A DNA stretch of 64,000 nt from Dickeya aquatica (GTDB taxonomy: Bacteria > Pseudomonadota > Gammaproteobacteria > Enterobacterales > Enterobacteriaceae): the NCBI RefSeq assembly GCF_900095885.1, contig NZ_LT615367.1, positions 4,437,561 to 4,501,560 of the forward strand, in the 5' to 3' direction. The notes beneath the pieces are model-generated. The model was not told where the DNA came from and ran no database searches. It saw nothing but the letters and a program-made list of their open reading frames with translations. The translations under genes were made by a program, and so were the position numbers. Numbering within the stretch: position 1 is the first letter of the stretch; every line of letters begins with the position of its first letter. This document shows positions 61,773 through 64,000 of the stretch, one piece after another.

Positions 61773-63662
61773 TTAAGCGCTGCGGCGCAGCATACCTTGT
61801 TTTTTCAGCCAGACCAGCAGAATTGAAATAGCCGCAGGTGTGATACCGGAAATACGCGACGCCTGACCAATAGAGCCCGGTTTATGGTCATTGAGCTTGG
61901 CGATCACTTCATTGGACAGCCCTGTGACCTGGCGGTAATCCAGATCCGCTGGCAGCAGGGTATGTTCGTTGCGCAGTTGTTTTTCAATCTCATCCTGCTG
62001 GCGGGCGATATACCCCTCATACTTCACCTGAATCTCTACCTGCTCAGCCGCCTGAACATCATCCAGTGCCGGAGCAAACATAGGCAACCCGGTCAACTGT
62101 GCGTAGTCCATCTCCGGGCGTCTTAGCAGTTCCTCTCCGCTGGCTTCGCGCGATAGCGGTGACTTGAGCAAATTGTTGATTTCTTGAATATTTCCTGAGT
62201 TCGGGTGAACCAGAATATCACGCAGACGCTGGCGCTCTTTTTCGATATTTTCCATTTTCTGGTTGAAGTGTGCCCAGCGCTCATCATCCACCATTCCCAG
62301 CTCACGACCCATCGCCGTCAAACGCCAATCGGCATTGTCTTCACGCAGCATCAAACGGTACTCGGCACGAGAGGTAAACATGCGGTACGGCTCTTTGGTT
62401 CCCAGCGTACAGAGATCGTCAACCAATACCCCCAGATAAGCCTGATCGCGCCGTGGCGTCCAGCCTTCCTGTTCAAAGGCCAGACGCGCTGCGTTCAACC
62501 CCGCCAGCATGCCTTGGGCGGCGGCTTCTTCATAACCGGTGGTACCGTTGATTTGTCCGGCAAAAAACAAATTGTGGATGAACTTGCTCTCCAGCGTTGG
62601 TTTGAGGTCGCGCGGGTCGAAAAAATCATACTCAATGGCATAACCAGGGCGAACAATCCGCGCGTTTTCCATACCTTGCATAGAACGCACTATCTGCCAC
62701 TGCACATCAAACGGCAGGCTGGTTGAGATGCCGTTGGGGTAAATTTCATTGCTGGTCAACCCTTCCGGCTCAAGGAAAATCTGATGAGCGTTACGATCGG
62801 CAAAGCGCATGACTTTGTCTTCGATAGAAGGGCAGTAGCGTGGCCCAATCCCCTCTATAACACCGGCATACATCGGACTGCGATCCAGATTATTGCGGAT
62901 CACCTCATGGGTACGCTCATTGGTGTGGGTGATATAACACGGCATTTGTTCCGGGTGCTCGCTGGCATTGCCCAGAAACGAGAACACCGGCATGGGATTA
63001 TCACCGTGCTGCGGTGTCAGTACGCTAAAATCAATGGTTCGGGCATCAATGCGCGGCGGTGTACCGGTTTTCAGGCGTCCTACCCGCAGCGGCAATTCGC
63101 GTAGACGGCGTGACAGCGCAATAGCGGGCTGATCGCCTGCACGACCACCGCTGTAATTATCCAAACCGATATGAATTTTGCCGTCAAGGAAAGTACCGAC
63201 GGTGAGCACCACCGCTTTAGCGCGGAACTTCAGCCCCATTTGTGTCACGACACCCACCACGCGATCGTTTTCCACGATGAGATCGTCAACCGCTTGCTGG
63301 AAAAGCGTCAGGTTTGGCTGGTTTTCCAGGGTGGTACGTACTGCCTGACGATACAATACACGGTCAGCCTGAGCGCGCGTCGCGCGTACCGCCGGGCCTT
63401 TGCTGGAGTTTAGTATCCTAAACTGAATGCCAGCCCGATCGATCGCCCGTGCCATCAGGCCACCCATTGCGTCGATCTCTTTTACCAGATGCCCTTTCCC
63501 GATACCACCGATCGCCGGGTTACAGGACATTTGTCCCAGCGTATCAATATTGTGCGTCAGCAAAAGGGTTTGACGTCCCATGCGCGCCGAAGCCATCGCC
63601 GCTTCTGTGCCGGCGTGACCGCCGCCGATCACGATGACGTCAAAAGGATCTGGATAAAACAT
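61773..63662 (-). CDS. mnmG: tRNA uridine-5-carboxymethylaminomethyl modification enzyme MnmG
   Basis: A 629-residue FAD protein that works with MnmE on U34 of tRNAs. The dinucleotide motif is [14 protein letters not shown], and [20 protein letters not shown] and DGKIHIG are family signatures. I chose the ATG at 63662 (GAGGTG site, E. coli length); the frame runs 27 codons further upstream toward oriC. It is the gene next to the origin, and its transcription is known to influence initiation in E. coli. Confidence 0.98.
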   Translation of the reverse strand: MFYPDPFDVIVIGGGHAGTEAAMASARMGRQTLLLTHNIDTLGQMSCNPAIGGIGKGHLVKEIDAMGGLMARAIDRAGIQFRILNSSKGPAVRATRAQADRVLYRQAVRTTLENQPNLTLFQQAVDDLIVENDRVVGVVTQMGLKFRAKAVVLTVGTFLDGKIHIGLDNYSGGRAGDQPAIALSRRLRELPLRVGRLKTGTPPRIDARTIDFSVLTPQHGDNPMPVFSFLGNASEHPEQMPCYITHTNERTHEVIRNNLDRSPMYAGVIEGIGPRYCPSIEDKVMRFADRNAHQIFLEPEGLTSNEIYPNGISTSLPFDVQWQIVRSMQGMENARIVRPGYAIEYDFFDPRDLKPTLESKFIHNLFFAGQINGTTGYEEAAAQGMLAGLNAARLAFEQEGWTPRRDQAYLGVLVDDLCTLGTKEPYRMFTSRAEYRLMLREDNADWRLTAMGRELGMVDDERWAHFNQKMENIEKERQRLRDILVHPNSGNIQEINNLLKSPLSREASGEELLRRPEMDYAQLTGLPMFAPALDDVQAAEQVEIQVKYEGYIARQQDEIEKQLRNEHTLLPADLDYRQVTGLSNEVIAKLNDHKPGSIGQASRISGITPAAISILLVWLKKQGMLRRSA

Positions 63663-63759
63663 GGTGCTGCACCTCACATGGTTGCGCATGATCGTTATTG
63701 GCCCGGGGTGGGGGATTCTACTTAAGTTTGCTCCGCCAACCAAGCGTGTTGGATCGTCG

Positions 63760-64000
63760 GGTAATTAAAGAAAGATCTTTTTATTTAAAGATCTCTTTAT
63801 TAGATCTCTTATTAGGATCCGCAACTTCTGTGGATAAGGCGAGATCCAAAATGAAGATCAACAGGTTATGCCCGATCACTAGCTGTGAATGATCGGTGAT
63901 CCTGCACGGTATTAGCTGGGATCTGAATGGGTACTTATGCACAGCTCAAAAAATAATCTCAGGTTATTATTGGGATAACTACTGCTTTTACCCGTGTTTT
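63760..64000. other. oriC: Replication origin oriC, left part
   Basis: The layout follows E. coli oriC. Three 13-mers of the unwinding element lie at 63774 (GATCTTTTTATTT), 63790 (GATCTCTTTATTA) and 63803 (GATCTCTTATTAG). DnaA box R1 (TGTGGATAA) is at 63829, R2 (TTATGCACA) at 63935 and an M/R5-like box (TTGGGATAA) at 63970. Many GATC sites are present, including the conserved GAATGATCGGTGATCCTG block at about 63887-63904. The origin is cut off by the window edge, so R4 and mioC are not visible. Confidence 0.96.

Overview
The window reads as chromosomal DNA of a soft-rot enterobacterium, most likely Dickeya or a close relative in the Pectobacteriaceae. The housekeeping proteins are near-identical in layout and sequence to those of Escherichia coli. 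The window also carries a PL9-family exopolygalacturonate lyase gene (pelX) behind a near-perfect KdgR box, which is typical of pectinolytic Erwinia-type bacteria. The species assignment is an inference from recognised proteins; no search was run.

Layout. Bases 1-3.8 kb hold the end of prlC, rsmJ and an MFS exporter. Bases 3.8-14.5 kb are the dnaA neighbourhood: gyrB, recF, dnaN and dnaA on the minus strand, and rpmH, rnpA, yidD, yidC and mnmE on the plus strand. Bases 14.5-18.9 kb are a beta-glucoside PTS operon (bglF-bglB-bglG) whose antiterminator gene is last and whose leader carries a clear RAT/terminator. Bases 19-24.1 kb are an accessory block: a GlxA-type regulator, a UlaG-like metallo-hydrolase, 4-hydroxyphenylpyruvate dioxygenase, a divergent HxlR regulator/NAD(P)-binding protein pair, and an acetyltransferase. 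Bases 24.2-31.6 kb are the complete arnBCADTEF operon for 4-amino-4-deoxy-L-arabinose modification of lipid A. A 1.6 kb gap without a convincing gene follows; it holds a candidate PmrA box and a possible small membrane protein. Bases 33.2-41.6 kb carry aegA, a HydN-like ferredoxin, yieE, adeP, yieH and an amino-acid ABC transporter that has no ATPase gene here. Bases 41.9-46.7 kb are pstSCAB-phoU with a Pho box. Then come an AT-rich orphan secreted protein, glmUS, pelX, the whole atp operon (atpIBEFHAGDC), rsmG and mnmG. The last 240 bases are the left part of oriC, with three 13-mers and DnaA boxes.

How it works together. The window connects the replication origin to the dnaA operon, with the energy, phosphate and cell-wall precursor operons mostly read away from oriC. 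The gene order matches the E. coli origin region, with the arn operon, the accessory block and pelX inserted or relocated. No mobile element, CRISPR array, rRNA or tRNA gene was seen.

Nothing here is clearly a new multi-gene system. The best leads are the small membrane ORF under a PmrA-like promoter ahead of arnB, the orphan secreted coiled-coil protein beside pstS, the decayed 16-17 bp tandem repeats in several operon spacers, and the terminator that splits dnaN from recF.
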